Source of the DNA: Eutreptiella sp. 'Long Island Sound 2002'
Lineage: Eukaryota > Euglenozoa > Euglenophyceae > Eutreptiales > Eutreptiaceae
DNA: 64,000 nucleotides
Direction: 5' to 3'
Assembly (NCBI GenBank): GCA_964036045.1
Contig: OZ038391.1
Coordinates: 41,489,621 to 41,553,620 of the forward strand
Part shown: positions 30,732 through 41,137 of the stretch, in pieces
Position numbering within the stretch: the first letter of the stretch is position 1
Layout: each line of letters opens with the position of its first letter
Program-made: the position numbers and the translations under genes
The notes under the pieces: generated by a model
Told to the model about the DNA's origin: nothing
The model's database searches: none
Seen by the model: only the letters and a program-made list of their open reading frames with translations

Positions 30732-31279
30732 GAGCGTTGTATTCGCTCGGAAGTCATTGAAGAGAGGACGGGAGGACCCCAATGGGCTCCAAACCCCCCC
30801 CCCCCATGTCCCAAGGACACATGGAGGCCCCACACACGTCGTAGGCGTCCCCCATGCCCCAAGGGAGGGGTGAGGACACTCATAATCGGTGCCCTGCGCC
30901 ATATCCGGTCTCCTCTTGATCTACAACATGGACCAAGGGGATCAAAGATAGAGAAACGTCGTCGATTGATCTAAATAAGTATGCCACAATGAAATATATA
31001 TGTGGAGATCGAGTGAAGGGGGTATATGGCCAATCAAGGCCCAAAAATCCCCGGATGAACGCCCTCACCCGTCTCCCAAGCACAAAAACAAACAAAAATG
31101 CCAAGGGGGATCCATTACGGTGCTACTGCAGCCACCAAATGGACCAACACGTCCTTGACATCCAAGGAGATGTTCTTCCTCCTGAGATACTCCATCCAGA
31201 TCGTGGTATACCTCGGCACAAAACTGCTCGGAGGCTCCCACGAATCCCTGGATGCGGCAAATCCCTTCCAACGGACTCC
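30732..31279. other. G 3' non-coding region
   Basis: About 550 bp between integrase stop and purine tract. No gene seen; it includes a C-run at 30787-30799. Confidence 0.5.
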
Positions 31280-33060
31280 CTAAAGCCTCCCCCCAGGCGT
31301 CCCCGGGTCCGGCTTGCCCGTCAGGATCCTCTCGGCGGTGAAGTCGTCATCCTCACCCTCGTCGTCCGAGTCCACATCGCCGGCCGTGAACTCGAAGGTG
31401 ACGGGACGTCCGCTGGGGTCTGGTGCTCGGGGACAAAGCTGGGTATGGTCGCGGTCCAGGATCTTGTTATCCCCCTGACGAACTGCATACACATCCTCCC
31501 CGACCTTCCGCACGATTACCCCCGGCACATACCAAGACGCCTGCCGATGCCTGGACAGGACATCCTTGTGGTGCCGCTCAACCCATACGGTGTCTTGGAG
31601 AGCATATTTCTGGACTTTTCCCTGCTTGAAGTACTTGGCCCTCTTCTCATGCTCGTCCTGAAGTGCCTTGCACACCTTGGCTGCCGTGTTGTCCGCCTCA
31701 GCCATCATAGCGTTCGCATCCCAGGCCACTTTGCCATGGTTCAACCACGGGAGAGTGTGTGACACTCGATCCCGTAGGAACAGGACACGATGGGGCGACA
31801 GTCCAGTGGGCCCCGGAAGGTCATGGTACGCCTGGAGTACTCTCCACAGCGAATTGTACCAATTCCGGCCCGGTTCATCAATGTGCGGCTGGCGGAACCT
31901 TTCGAAAATCTGCCGCCCGGCCACCTCAGCCCGGCCATTTGACCGGCTGTGGTACGCCACGTTCTTGGCGTGCCGAATCCCCATGTGCTTGCACATCGTC
32001 TTGAACCACGTCCCCACAAACTGACTGCCCCGATCGCTGCAGATGACAGCTGGGACATCAAAAATCGTCAGCCAATGCCTGATCACGACATTAGCGACGG
32101 TCTGGGCCTGCAGACCCACTCCATGCTTGTCCTTCTTGGCCTTCTTCTTGGACTTCCTGCCAGGGACCGCCACGATATACCCGCTGTGCCTATCCACCGC
32201 CAGGATGACACAGTCGTAGTTCCCTCCTTCGACGGTGACCTCAGGCATGGCGAACACATCCATGGCCACGGACCGCATAGGGGCCTCCGGTATAGCCGTA
32301 TACACCAAGTTGCCAGCCGTGGAGTGGTTGGGGCTCTTCGTGGCCCGACACACGGCGCAGTTGCTGCAGTACTTGTCCAGGATGGCGTAGTACCCCGGTG
32401 GGAACTTGAAGCGCCACTCCAGGTCCTGCTGCATCTTGTCCCGACCAGGATGCATGAGCTGGGCGTTATGCCAGTGGTCAATGAGCTCCTCCATTCGGTT
32501 TTCAGGGACCAATAGCTTGTCCCTGAGGAATAATTTATCCCCATCCTTGGTCAAGCCCTCGGGCCATTCGTCGTCCGACGGGGCGCTCACGGCATTCAAG
32601 TACTTGCTCCAGTGGGTGGATGCCGCATAGTCATCCGACCAGTCCTCTGTGAGCACCGACCTGACTAGCTCTACAGGGGCCACCATCCATTGCTCGAGGG
32701 TTTCCTCTCGAATAGCTTGGACTCGGGCGCCCCGGAACTTGGCCAGGTCTGTACGGTTTGCCACCACCACAAAGCACTTGACCCCCTCTTGCTCCATGGC
32801 CTTCTCCATCTCGATGATGCATTTGGCCTCCTCAGTCTCCTGCGCGTCCCCATGGCTGGATATGTCCATCCATGCCTTGCCCGCGGAGTAGGCCCATCGA
32901 CTGAGGCAATCCGCCACAGTGTTGTCCTTCCCCGGGACGTACACAACGCTGATGTTGAACTTGGCGAACGTCTCATGCCATCGGGCCCTCCTTGCCGCCG
33001 GTCCCGAGAGTGTGTCGACGTGCTCCTTGTGCCAGCTCTGCAAGGACTGATGGTCCGTAC
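31280..33060 (-). pseudogene. G pol segment: RNase H end and integrase
   Basis: Recognisable coding starts at CTDHQSLQSWHKEHVDT, the end of RNase H; upstream residues of this open frame come from the GC-rich block in antisense. VPGKDNTVADCLSRW follows. Integrase has an intact zinc domain (HWHNAQLMHPGRD, then CSNCAVC) and the triad MDVFAM, CSDRGSQF and NGRAEVAG. After the core there is a WVERHHKD-type C-terminal domain and an acidic tail, but no chromodomain. This 5'-truncated pol lacks RT, so it cannot act alone. Confidence 0.9.
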
Positions 33061-33551
33061 AAACCGCCCTCGAACAACTTCCCCTCCTCACCCGATACCA
33101 CCGATGGTATACGCGCCGCTCGATCCACGTCCCCGCAGGACACACCAAATGCATCTGCAGCCACGCGGAAGAAGAAACATGGGACCACTTCAAGGCATGC
33201 CCCCTGTACAGAGGACTGGACACCCTCACAGACTGGAACCCAACCCACACCATCGCACAGCACGCCGGATGGCTGACGCAGTCCCCGGCGACCCAGCAAC
33301 TCACCACCGTCCTCAAGCAGACGGAGGTGCTCGAGGCAGTCCGCAGGGGACTCGTCCCCACTGCCGTCTACACCTTGCTACGCACCCACGCGGAGGACCC
33401 CCAGGCCACGGCGGCGCACATGCAGCGGACGGCCGTTGCCAAGACGGCGGAGCAGCTCACATACCGCACCCACAAATACCTGCAGCATGCGGCGACCCTG
33501 CCCCCAACAGACCAAGCCCACCTCCTCAATCTCCTGCTCCACCAACCATGA
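33061..33551 (+). pseudogene. LINE ORF2-like C-terminal fragment
   Basis: An open frame ending at TGA 33549-33551. It contains KCICSHAEEETWDHFKACP, a C-x-C-x9-H-x4-C zinc knuckle typical of the C-terminal end of non-LTR retrotransposon ORF2 proteins, preceded by LLTRYHRWYTRRSIHVPAG. Residues after the knuckle (PLYRGLDTLTDWNP and an Ala/Leu-rich helical tail) fit such a tail. The endonuclease, RT and upstream part are absent because the frame begins at the block edge. The next ORF starts 17 bases downstream. Confidence 0.5.
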
Positions 33552-33567
33552 GAACCTACCCCGTGAC

Positions 33568-36500
33568 ATGACAACACGGAACCCCCACCACATCTACACA
33601 CCATCCACCGAGCACAGCACTGGCACAGCACACACGGACGCCACAGGCACCGCACACACTCCCACCAGCATGCGCGCGCCACCAGCCCCCATCCCCCCAC
33701 GCCGCCGTCCGTCCACAGGTACCACCAACCACCAGCCACCGCATGTCCCCTCTGTGATAGCCGGCGGCTACCACAGACAGCCCTGCCCTGCAACCCAGAC
33801 CACTGGGTCTGCCTGGGAGCCGCGCACAGCCTCAGCCGCTGCCCCCACTGCCGGGACCTCAACCCCCGCCACCACGAGGGGCCCGCGGCCCCAGCCGCAC
33901 CCCACCCCGCCAGCCACCCCAAATTATTCGGGTTCCTTCACCGACACCCCCTGGGACCACCTGGGAGGGTACTACGTGGCGGACGCGGCGAACCACGCAT
34001 GGACCATAGCCGTGGCCACGGGCAGCACACCCCTACCCCCCCACAGCCCACCCCTACGCCACAGCGGAGGCGGCTTGAACGTGGCGGCCCGCCACATCCT
34101 CCTCGCCCTATACCTCCACCACCGAGACCTACACCTCCCAGACCCACAACTCCCGGCCCCCCAAGCAGCAGCCCTGACGCCGGAAGCGTGGGCCGACACG
34201 GCACCGGAGGAGATAGCAGCCTGCCTCCGAATCACTTGCCGCCGGTTCAAAAACGCCCTCGGCCGACGGAAGGGAACACCTTACCCCCTCAGCGCACTCC
34301 TCTACCCGGCACACCACCCCCACCCCGCACAACAGACGCCCCCGGAGGGCTGGGCGTCTTTTCGGGACGCCCACCTGGCCGCCCCCGACGAGGCCACCGC
34401 CACGCGGATGGGCCTCACGGACCAGGAAACCTACGTCAGAGGCCTCAAGATGAGCCTCCAAGAGGCACACCGCTGGCACGCCCGCTCCCCGTGGCCCCCA
34501 CAGGGACAGGGGGGTTCACCCGCCCCCGACACCCGCCAGGCCAAGAAGACCAAGACAGGTCAGGGGGCCCGCCAACGCGCCCACCAGCAGGGCGCGACGC
34601 CCCGACCAAGGCCCGGGTCCAGCCACACCGCACCACCCCACGCCCAGTCCCCCGGGGCACACCAACAACACCGCCACCGCCAGCGCCCACCACCACCACC
34701 GTACCGCAGCACCCAAACCCTGCAGCCCAGTCAGCCACCACCGCCCACACACGTCCACACCATGCCAGGACCACCATACGCGCAGAGCCAGGGGACATGG
34801 CACCACCAACACCACCACCACGACTCCGTCCCTCCCAACCCCTACCCCCTAATGCCCCCAAGCTACAGCGACCCCCACCAGCTACATCCCCACCACGCCC
34901 CAGCACAACCAGGCCCCACGAACCACCCACCCCACATAGCGCACATCACCGCACCACACCATCACGTATTCCACCACCACCAGCCCCTGCCACCACACCC
35001 ACCAACGCTGGGGTACCACACACAACCGGCACACCCTCCACACCACCACCACGCGGTCCAGCACCACCCGCCGCCCCCGCTACACGGGCCCACGACATAC
35101 GAGCCACGGTACACCCCCATGGACCCGCGAGGAGCCGCGCACGCACACCAGCAACACCAGGGCCTAGTAGGAGCGCCCCACCACCACCAACAGCCCCCCC
35201 ACCCACACCCCATACCAGCGAGCACCATCCACCAGCAGCCACCCATCACATACGGACCACAGCCCCACCCGGGGGCTCATGCGGCCGCCTCCCACCTGCA
35301 CCCCGGCACCACAACCAGTCAAGAACCGCAAGGGCCACACGGCGCACACACGCAACACCCACACAACCCACAGGGACGCCCGGACCCCCAGCCAGCACAA
35401 CACCCACCCCCGCCCCCCCCAACCCACCACCACCAGCAGCCCCCCCACCCACACCCCATACCAGCGAGCACCATCCACCAGCAGCCACCCATTACATACG
35501 GACCACAGCCCCACCCGGACGCTCATGCGGCCGCCTCCCGCCCACACCCCGGCACCACAACCAGTCAAGAACCACAAGGGCCGCACGGCGCACACACGCA
35601 ACACCCACACGACCCACAGGGACGCCCAGACCCCCAGCCAGCACAACACCCACCCCCGCCCCCCCCACCACCAACAGCGCCACCCCCACACCACCCCCCC
35701 TCGCCCCCCCCCCGAGACCAGGCCACGGACACAACACGCGGCAGCCAGCACCAGACAATTGACGTCGATACCCCCGCCGACACACGCCACCGCGAATCCC
35801 CCCTCCCGCGACCGCCACAAGAGACCCCATCACCGGACCCCGCGCGCGACAACGACGACCACCCCCCCCAACCCACACCACCCCCCCCATCACACCCCGC
35901 ACCACCAGTCGCCGCACCGGCCGAACCCTACGCCCTACACAACCCCGCAGCGGTACGGCAGCACCTCCGGGGACTCGGGGAACAGGACGTCGTGCTGTAC
36001 CTCCGCACCTCCGGCACCAGCACCCCCATCCGGGCGGCCACCCTGGTCCAGGCGGCCACCCTGGGGGAAGGCGTCAGAGACTTCCTCTTCGATGCCTTCC
36101 TCCACGTCGCCCGACACGAGCGCCCCCCACGCGCCACCCCAGACGGCGAGAGCCCGCCCCCCACGGGGAGCCAGATCTGGGTGCCCCCCATCGACTGGGG
36201 GCGACACCTGGTCGGACACCCCGTGCCGGAGCGGGACAGCACCCAGGGCCGCACCCGCTACCGCGAGCCCAACATGGCCCAGCCCCCACCCGACGCCACC
36301 CCCGACAGCACCAAAGAGTTGGAGCGGGAAACATGGGTGGCCCGGATGGCCTCCCTGAGCAACTTCCGGCACCACGTCCCGGGGGACATCCCCACCCCCG
36401 ACGAGCAGCAGCCAGCCCCCTCCACGTACATGACCCTCATGTACAATCTGCACTACACCCTCTCCACCACCACCTACGACGCACCCACAGACCACTGGGT

Positions 36501-36738
36501 GGTACACGGCACCGACTCCCTCCTCCCCGCCGACTACACCCCCCCCCCACACAACCCAGGCCCCGACACGTACGCCAGGGGGGACGACCCGGACGACCCC
36601 CACATCTGGGGCACGTGGGAACCCGAATCCCTGGACACGCTGCTCTCCATCCGCAGCGGCTACCAGGGCCTTGGTAGGGCGATGTATCGCCTCGCCAAGT
36701 GGACCCTACGGACCTGGGGGATCCCCACGGACCGATAG
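33568..36738 (+). CDS. Unrecognised His/Pro-rich protein, ORF-B (1056 aa)
   Basis: ATG at 33568, stop UAG at 36736-36738. Two regions look folded: about residues 140-310 (containing GLNVAARHILLALYLHHRD and ITCRRFKNALGRRKG, ending near LQEAHRWHARS), and about 785-1056 (containing VRQHLRGLGEQDVVLYLRT, VPPIDWGRHLVG and SGYQGLGRAMYRLAKWTLR). Between them is a roughly 400-residue Pro/His/Thr-rich linker holding an 82-residue tandem duplication. I recognise no family. Overlapping ORFs in other frames are low-complexity shadows. The frame continues past the UAG. Confidence 0.5.
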   Translation: MTTRNPHHIYTPSTEHSTGTAHTDATGTAHTPTSMRAPPAPIPPRRRPSTGTTNHQPPHVPSVIAGGYHRQPCPATQTTGSAWEPRTASAAAPTAGTSTPATTRGPRPQPHPTPPATPNYSGSFTDTPWDHLGGYYVADAANHAWTIAVATGSTPLPPHSPPLRHSGGGLNVAARHILLALYLHHRDLHLPDPQLPAPQAAALTPEAWADTAPEEIAACLRITCRRFKNALGRRKGTPYPLSALLYPAHHPHPAQQTPPEGWASFRDAHLAAPDEATATRMGLTDQETYVRGLKMSLQEAHRWHARSPWPPQGQGGSPAPDTRQAKKTKTGQGARQRAHQQGATPRPRPGSSHTAPPHAQSPGAHQQHRHRQRPPPPPYRSTQTLQPSQPPPPTHVHTMPGPPYAQSQGTWHHQHHHHDSVPPNPYPLMPPSYSDPHQLHPHHAPAQPGPTNHPPHIAHITAPHHHVFHHHQPLPPHPPTLGYHTQPAHPPHHHHAVQHHPPPPLHGPTTYEPRYTPMDPRGAAHAHQQHQGLVGAPHHHQQPPHPHPIPASTIHQQPPITYGPQPHPGAHAAASHLHPGTTTSQEPQGPHGAHTQHPHNPQGRPDPQPAQHPPPPPPTHHHQQPPHPHPIPASTIHQQPPITYGPQPHPDAHAAASRPHPGTTTSQEPQGPHGAHTQHPHDPQGRPDPQPAQHPPPPPPPPTAPPPHHPPSPPPRDQATDTTRGSQHQTIDVDTPADTRHRESPLPRPPQETPSPDPARDNDDHPPQPTPPPPSHPAPPVAAPAEPYALHNPAAVRQHLRGLGEQDVVLYLRTSGTSTPIRAATLVQAATLGEGVRDFLFDAFLHVARHERPPRATPDGESPPPTGSQIWVPPIDWGRHLVGHPVPERDSTQGRTRYREPNMAQPPPDATPDSTKELERETWVARMASLSNFRHHVPGDIPTPDEQQPAPSTYMTLMYNLHYTLSTTTYDAPTDHWVVHGTDSLLPADYTPPPHNPGPDTYARGDDPDDPHIWGTWEPESLDTLLSIRSGYQGLGRAMYRLAKWTLRTWGIPTDR
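35180..35671 (+). repeat. 246-bp tandem duplication inside ORF-B
   Basis: Two copies with a 246-bp period (82 codons), for example CATACCAGCG at 35211 and 35457. The period is a multiple of three, so the frame is kept. Confidence 0.75.
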
Positions 36739-37017
36739 GTGTGCGTGGTCACGCTGCGCCCCCAGCAGAGGGAAGCCCCCCCAAACCGCAGGGGACCCAC
36801 CCCCCCACGCCCCACCACCCTACAACTATGCCCGTACATGGTGGCAGCCCGCCTCATGACGCTGCTGTGGACGGGCCCCCACACCCCCACCCAAAACTAC
36901 CTCCACCTCACAGAGGAGGACATGCCCTGCATCCAGCGATACTTCTTCCAGACCCTCGACTACCTCCAGCAAACACACCCGCACGTCCTGGAGCAGATAT
37001 GGCCACCCCCCGGATAA
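36739..37017 (+). CDS. ORF-C, in-frame extension of ORF-B (92 aa)
   Basis: It follows the ORF-B UAG directly in the same frame, with no ATG until residue 34. The sequence from CPYMVAARLMTLLW to NYLHLTEEDMPCIQRYFFQTLDYLQQ has helical, non-repetitive character, unlike the flanking Pro-rich stretches, which suggests real coding. It could be the natural C-terminus of ORF-B if the UAG is read through or is a mutation. No family recognised. Confidence 0.4.
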   Translation: MCVVTLRPQQREAPPNRRGPTPPRPTTLQLCPYMVAARLMTLLWTGPHTPTQNYLHLTEEDMPCIQRYFFQTLDYLQQTHPHVLEQIWPPPG

Positions 37018-38460
37018 CCCACGTGCCCCCGCAGCCGAGACAACGCCGCCACGCCAGCACCAGCACGCACGGATCACCAGGGAAAACGCGCGCACACGCC
37101 CGATGCCCGAACCTGCACCCTCGTTCTCGCTACTTACAGGACCCAGCATCATACGCCCGCCCCCGAGGCCCAGGACCCTCCGCCGTCTCCCACAGCCCTC
37201 TCCTCCGCCTCCGACTCCACAACCTCCACCACCACGACCACCTCATCCACCACCACCACCACGTCCTCATCCAGCACTCCACCCCCCAGGCCGCGGGGGA
37301 CACCTCCCAAACGGGCCCCCAAACCCGCCCCCACCGCGAGCAGCCCCGCCGCCGCCAAGGCCCACGCCCCGATGAAGCCCACACCCACGACCCAGCCGAA
37401 GCCCAAGACCGCCGCCAAACGGGCACCCAAACCCAAGGGTCAACCCGCAGCCAATCCCAAGCCCAAGCCCAAACCCGGCGCCACGACGGCAGCGCGAGCC
37501 CGGCCCTCCAAGGACGTCCTCTACGACATCCGGCCCCAGCAGTCCCAGGCCCGAAGGCAGCAGCGCCCAGCGCGGCGCCCCCCCACCGTCACCGACGCCA
37601 CCGCCACCACCTTCATGGCGGAGCGCGCCGCGGCCGAAGCGCGACGCACCTCGTCCCGCCACCCCTCAAAGCCCGCACCCCAGGCCCACGGACCGCTCCC
37701 GACCAAGCCAGAACGAAGCCAGGGTCGACCAGCAGCGTCCCCGCCCCCCTACCGGCCCTCGATGACAGCCCACGTGCAACGCATGCCCCACTACCGCCGC
37801 CGCCGCGAATCCCCGCCCAACCCCGAGGCGGAGACCGTACGAGCACACCCGCGGGTCCACATCCGCGTGCACCCCCACTCCCCACGCACCCCCACGGAAC
37901 AGGACTACGAGGATTCCCCCAGGCCCGCCACCGTCGCCGGTCCCCACGTACCCGTCACACCCACCCACGCCCACTCCTCCGCCCAAGACCGCAGGCCCGC
38001 CCAGGAACAGTGGTGGCAGCGCTGGACCCACACGCAGCTCTGGGAGCTGCGGAAGTGGGCCCAGGGAGAGCTCTCCCTCGAGGGCCTGCTCCATCGGCCC
38101 CGCAAGGGGTCGGTGGAGAACTGCCGCCTCCGGCCGGCGGGGGGTTGGATGCCGCAGGCCGCATGGGAAGCCATGCTGGCCGATGCGCTCCACCCCCTGG
38201 GAGTCCACCCCCGCAACCTCCCCGCGCCCCAGGACCACCCGTATGTCCTCAGGCGCCTGCGGGAGTCCCTCCAGGGAACGCAGCGAGACGGCATCCGCCT
38301 GTGGGACATCACCCAAAGCCCAGCCCCGCACGCACACACCCCCTCACCACCCAACAAGCGTCGGCGCACCGACACCAGCGACACCCACAGCACCCCAGGA
38401 GCCCTGCGCGCCACACAACACGACGCGCCTGACCCCCCGGCCAGCGGCGCCGCCATCTAA
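37018..38460 (+). CDS. ORF-D, basic protein of the GC-rich block
   Basis: The same frame again, after a TAA at 37015-37017. The first ATG is at 37372 (362 aa); the preceding Pro/Ser/Thr-rich part is also open. Residues 1-130 are Lys/Pro/Ala-rich. A compact region follows at about 215-310: QWWQRWTHTQLWELRKWAQ, then LHRPRKGSVENCRLRPAGGW, then AWEAMLADAL and DHPYVLRRLRESLQG. The C-terminus has a nuclear-signal-like NKRRRTD. I do not recognise it. Basic charge suggests nucleic-acid binding, which is only inference. Confidence 0.4.
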   Translation, partial: PTCPRSRDNAATPAPARTDHQGKRAHTPDARTCTLVLATYRTQHHTPAPEAQDPPPSPTALSSASDSTTSTTTTTSSTTTTTSSSSTPPPRPRGTPPKRAPKPAPTASSPAAAKAHAPMKPTPTTQPKPKTAAKRAPKPKGQPAANPKPKPKPGATTAARARPSKDVLYDIRPQQSQARRQQRPARRPPTVTDATATTFMAERAAAEARRTSSRHPSKPAPQAHGPLPTKPERSQGRPAASPPPYRPSMTAHVQRMPHYRRRRESPPNPEAETVRAHPRVHIRVHPHSPRTPTEQDYEDSPRPATVAGPHVPVTPTHAHSSAQDRRPAQEQWWQRWTHTQLWELRKWAQGELSLEGLLHRPRKGSVENCRLRPAGGWMPQAAWEAMLADALHPLGVHPRNLPAPQDHPYVLRRLRESLQGTQRDGIRLWDITQSPAPHAHTPSPPNKRRRTDTSDTHSTPGALRATQHDAPDPPASGAAI

Positions 38461-39190
38461 CCCCGTTACCCAGCAAACCACCACCACGGGGCGCCACGCC
38501 AGGCCCCGCCCAGAAGTCACCAAACGAACCGGACGCCGAAGGAAGCCAACACACACAACAACGAGCACCACTACGCCCAAAGACGCCGAACCCAGGCCCG
38601 CTACCGTGGGCTCCTCTCCACCCTCAGCACGACACACACGTCGCTGGCGTCACTCCTCCGCCGTGCCCCCTCCCACGCCACCGCCCCGCCCCCCCCCCCT
38701 CCCGCCGCACGTCCCCACGCCGCCCAGCACCCAGCCCCACACACTGCGCCACAGCATCGCCCTAGTCCGGCTCCTCCGCCATCGCGCCACTTGGCACCTC
38801 ACAGTAGACCGCCGTCCTGTGGTCCCGCTCCCCCCGGCACCGCTCCCGGGGCCGCACCCGGCCCACGTCGTGTTCGCCCCCACGTCGCGGGCCGCGGACA
38901 TCCTCCCGCTCCTCGCCGCCACCCCTCCCGGGCATCGCATACTGCTTGCCGCCAACCCCTCGGTCCTCACTGAGGTCCTCATCGGGCACGCCGACGCCCT
39001 GCACGTGCGCCCGCTGCTGCCCAACCTGCACGCTGCGTACCCCCCGGCACGCCCGTCGACCCCTCCGTGTGGGACTCCCAGTGAGGCCACCGGCCACCGG
39101 GCGGCCCACACGCACCACCCTGCACTCGCCTCGGGCGCACGACCCCTCGGACGCCGCTACCCACACGCCCGGCCCCGCGCAACCGCCTAA
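38461..39190 (+). CDS. ORF-E of the GC-rich block
   Basis: An open frame in phase 2 that overlaps ORF-D upstream and ends at 39188-39190. The non-repetitive core is SIALVRLLRHRATWHLTVDR, then HVVFAPTSRAADILPLLAATPPG, then RILLAANPSVLTEVLIGHADALHVRPLLPNL, alternating strands and helices. No ATG lies between 38461 and the core, so the start is unknown; it could be expressed by frameshift from ORF-D. No family recognised. In DNA this GC-rich, long frames arise by chance, so confidence is low. Confidence 0.35.
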
Positions 39191-39560
39191 CCGAGCCAGA
39201 ACCCAAGCACAAATCAAACCCGAGCCACACCCCAAAACCGCTAACCCTTGACTCCTAACCAAGCCCGCCGAGGGAACACCGAAACCACAGCCCACACCCA
39301 CAGCCCACACAGCCGCCTAACCAGCCAGCTCCAGAAGCAAAGAGACACCTCACCAAACCCACCCTGACCCAAGCCTAACCGAGCCAAAGCCCCAACACAA
39401 ATCAAACCCGAGCCACACCCCGAAACCGTCAACCCTTGACTCCAAACCAGGCCCGCTGAGGGAAATACGTAGACACAGCCCACAGCCACAGCCCACACAG
39501 CCGCCTAACCAGCCAGCACCAGAAGCAAAGAGACACCTAACCACACCCACCCTGACCCAT
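39186..39560 (+). repeat. Two tandem copies of a 188-bp unit
   Basis: CCTAACCGAGCCA begins at 39186 and 39374, and AGCCGCCTAACCAGCCAG recurs at the same spacing. Copies differ at scattered sites. Confidence 0.8.
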
Positions 39561-39730
39561 ACCCGTGTACATCAGGACACGCGAGCCGCACCCCTGGGGC
39601 GCGACCGCCGCCACAGCACCGACGACACACGCCAGAGGACACAACGCTATTGCACCGCCGCACCAGCTGCCCGTGCCTGTGCCTGCAGTGTACGCGCGCC
39701 CCTGTTTTTCTCTTTTTTGTTTTTTCTTTT

Positions 39731-39800
39731 TTTTCCCCAAAAAAAAAAAAAAACAAGTAAAAAAAAAAACAAGTAAAAAAAAAGAAAAAAAAAGAAAATT
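39731..39800 (+). repeat. A-rich tract
   Basis: CCCC followed by A-runs broken by CAAGT twice and then AAG units. It could be the poly(A) end of a retroposed sequence that begins with the LINE-like fragment, but no target duplication confirms this. Confidence 0.5.
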
Positions 39801-39860
39801 AGGGGGGGAGGAAGAGGGACACACCCACCCATGGCACACGCGCACCGCACACAGCACGCA

Positions 39861-40055
39861 CACCGGAGAACAGGAGCCCAGTGGCCCAGGACACCGCACA
39901 TGCAACACAACACACCGAGCGAGCACACCGGTGAACAGGAGCCAGCTGGCCCAGGACACGGCAGACGCACCACAGCAAACCGCGCGGGCACACCGGTGAA
40001 CAGGAGCCCAGCGGCCCAGGACACTGCACACACGTAGGGCGGCCGAGGGACAGGA
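39861..40055 (+). repeat. Three tandem copies of a 65-bp unit
   Basis: CACCGGWGAACAGGAGCC begins at 39861, 39926 and 39991, an exact 65-bp period. Confidence 0.8.
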
Positions 40056-40070
40056 AAGAACCAATACCCC

Positions 40071-40511
40071 ATGGGTCGGACGCACTGGGGCGACCCAGCC
40101 GACCCACCGGGCCAGTGGCAGGAGCGGTACTCCAAGACCACTGGTCCGAGCCCGGCCAGGCTGCATCGGGGACCATGGCAAACGTCACCCGGAGCCATGG
40201 AAGCAACCGGTGACAGGCGAGCCGGTACACAGCCCAGGAGGGGGTCACCTGCCAAGCAGAGTGGCCCCGCAACTCAAGCCACAAGGGTGAGGCGGTCGTA
40301 CCGTAGACAAGCGGGAGCAATACCCCTTGTGGTGAGAGATACTCCACACGGCTGGGCAGCCCCCCAGAGCTGCCGCCCAAAGGAGGGGGCATGTGGCCCT
40401 ACCCATGGACACATGTGGGGACACCCTCCCACCTGGGACACATGGACCGGGTGGCCGCGACAATGCCTTCCCAAGCACATGCGGGAGCGGCTCAAGAGGC
40501 ACCTGACATAG
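40071..40511 (+). CDS. Hypothetical ORF (146 aa) at the block end
   Basis: Starts at ATG 40071 and ends LPKHMRERLKRHLT. Rich in Gly, Arg, Pro and Trp. I see no motif and cannot exclude a chance frame; antisense ORFs of similar size overlap it. Confidence 0.2.
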   Translation: MGRTHWGDPADPPGQWQERYSKTTGPSPARLHRGPWQTSPGAMEATGDRRAGTQPRRGSPAKQSGPATQATRVRRSYRRQAGAIPLVVRDTPHGWAAPQSCRPKEGACGPTHGHMWGHPPTWDTWTGWPRQCLPKHMRERLKRHLT

Positions 40512-40594
40512 GGCAGTGGGAGGGACAGGACGTCCCCTTGGTAAGACCTTCTTCTTGCAATGTCAAAGGAGGCATCCCGAGCTCCCGAAGATAC

Positions 40595-41137
40595 CTACCT
40601 ACCTACTTGACCCGGGGAGGGCATTGATACACCCTTGGCGTCGATGAACAACTCCTCCTCTGGCCCGAATGACATCTCGTTCAGGGTGATGGAGTTCAAC
40701 GTCGTCATGAGACCTTGCAGCGGACATGGGGTGGATCCTATGCCGGTTATGACCACAATCCCCTTCGCCCTATCCGCGACAATCTTCTCCACCGTACGTC
40801 TGGTACTGTCCAGGGAGCCATGCCAATACATGGGCCCCCACTCCTTCAAACCCCAATGCCTATGCCAGGCTGAGTCTCCTGGATGCCAATGCCTCCTACA
40901 CTTCCGCAAAAGTGGGGCATCCCGGGAAGCGAAGACGTCCGTCTCGGGCGCTTCTGCTCCCAGCGTCCGGATTATCCTGGCATACACCTGCGGTGCCATA
41001 CCATACTCCGTGAGCTGAGCTCCACGGTCTCCTCTGGACTTGGCACCCACAGCTTGCACCGCTTGGACGATCGGATCCTCTTCCTCAGCATTCTGTTGGG
41101 ATGATCCGCATGCATAGTCCGTGGACAGCCATGTAAG
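40595..41137 (-). pseudogene. G methyltransferase-like domain
   Basis: The same frame as the protease, after a UGA at 41138-41140. It contains ETDVFASRDAPLLRKC, a HWHPGD/HWGLKEWG Trp-rich stretch, MYWHGSLDSTRRTVEKIVADR and GIVVITG. The layout follows the domain in A1, X and B, but the NPPF motif is replaced by MYWHGSL, so any ancestral catalytic role is unlikely. It ends at a stop inside a TACC tetranucleotide repeat (40590-40604), probably a slippage frameshift. RT does not follow. Confidence 0.65.

Larger units (their letters stand above)
33061..40530 (+). other. GC-rich, C-skewed block replacing G RT
   Basis: The base composition changes abruptly near 33061 and again near 40530. C greatly exceeds G on the + strand through 33.5-39.6 kb. 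All plausible genes are on the + strand, opposite to G. G coding ends at the RNase H motif on one side and after the methyltransferase-like domain on the other, so about 1.3-1.6 kb of RT is absent. The edges are judged by loss of G coding and could be off by tens of bases. I found no target duplication or terminal repeat at the edges. Confidence 0.7.

Noticed and set aside
32690-33571. 293-aa + strand ORF
   Set aside because: It overlaps well-supported G integrase and RNase H on the - strand and has no motif of its own; only its last part enters the GC-rich block.
33999-35762. 587-aa and other long + and - strand ORFs overlapping ORF-B
   Set aside because: Low-complexity shadows expected in very GC-rich DNA. 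Phase 1 has the non-repetitive segments.
39186-40055. CRISPR array
   Set aside because: Repeat units are long, abut each other with no spacers, and the context is eukaryotic.
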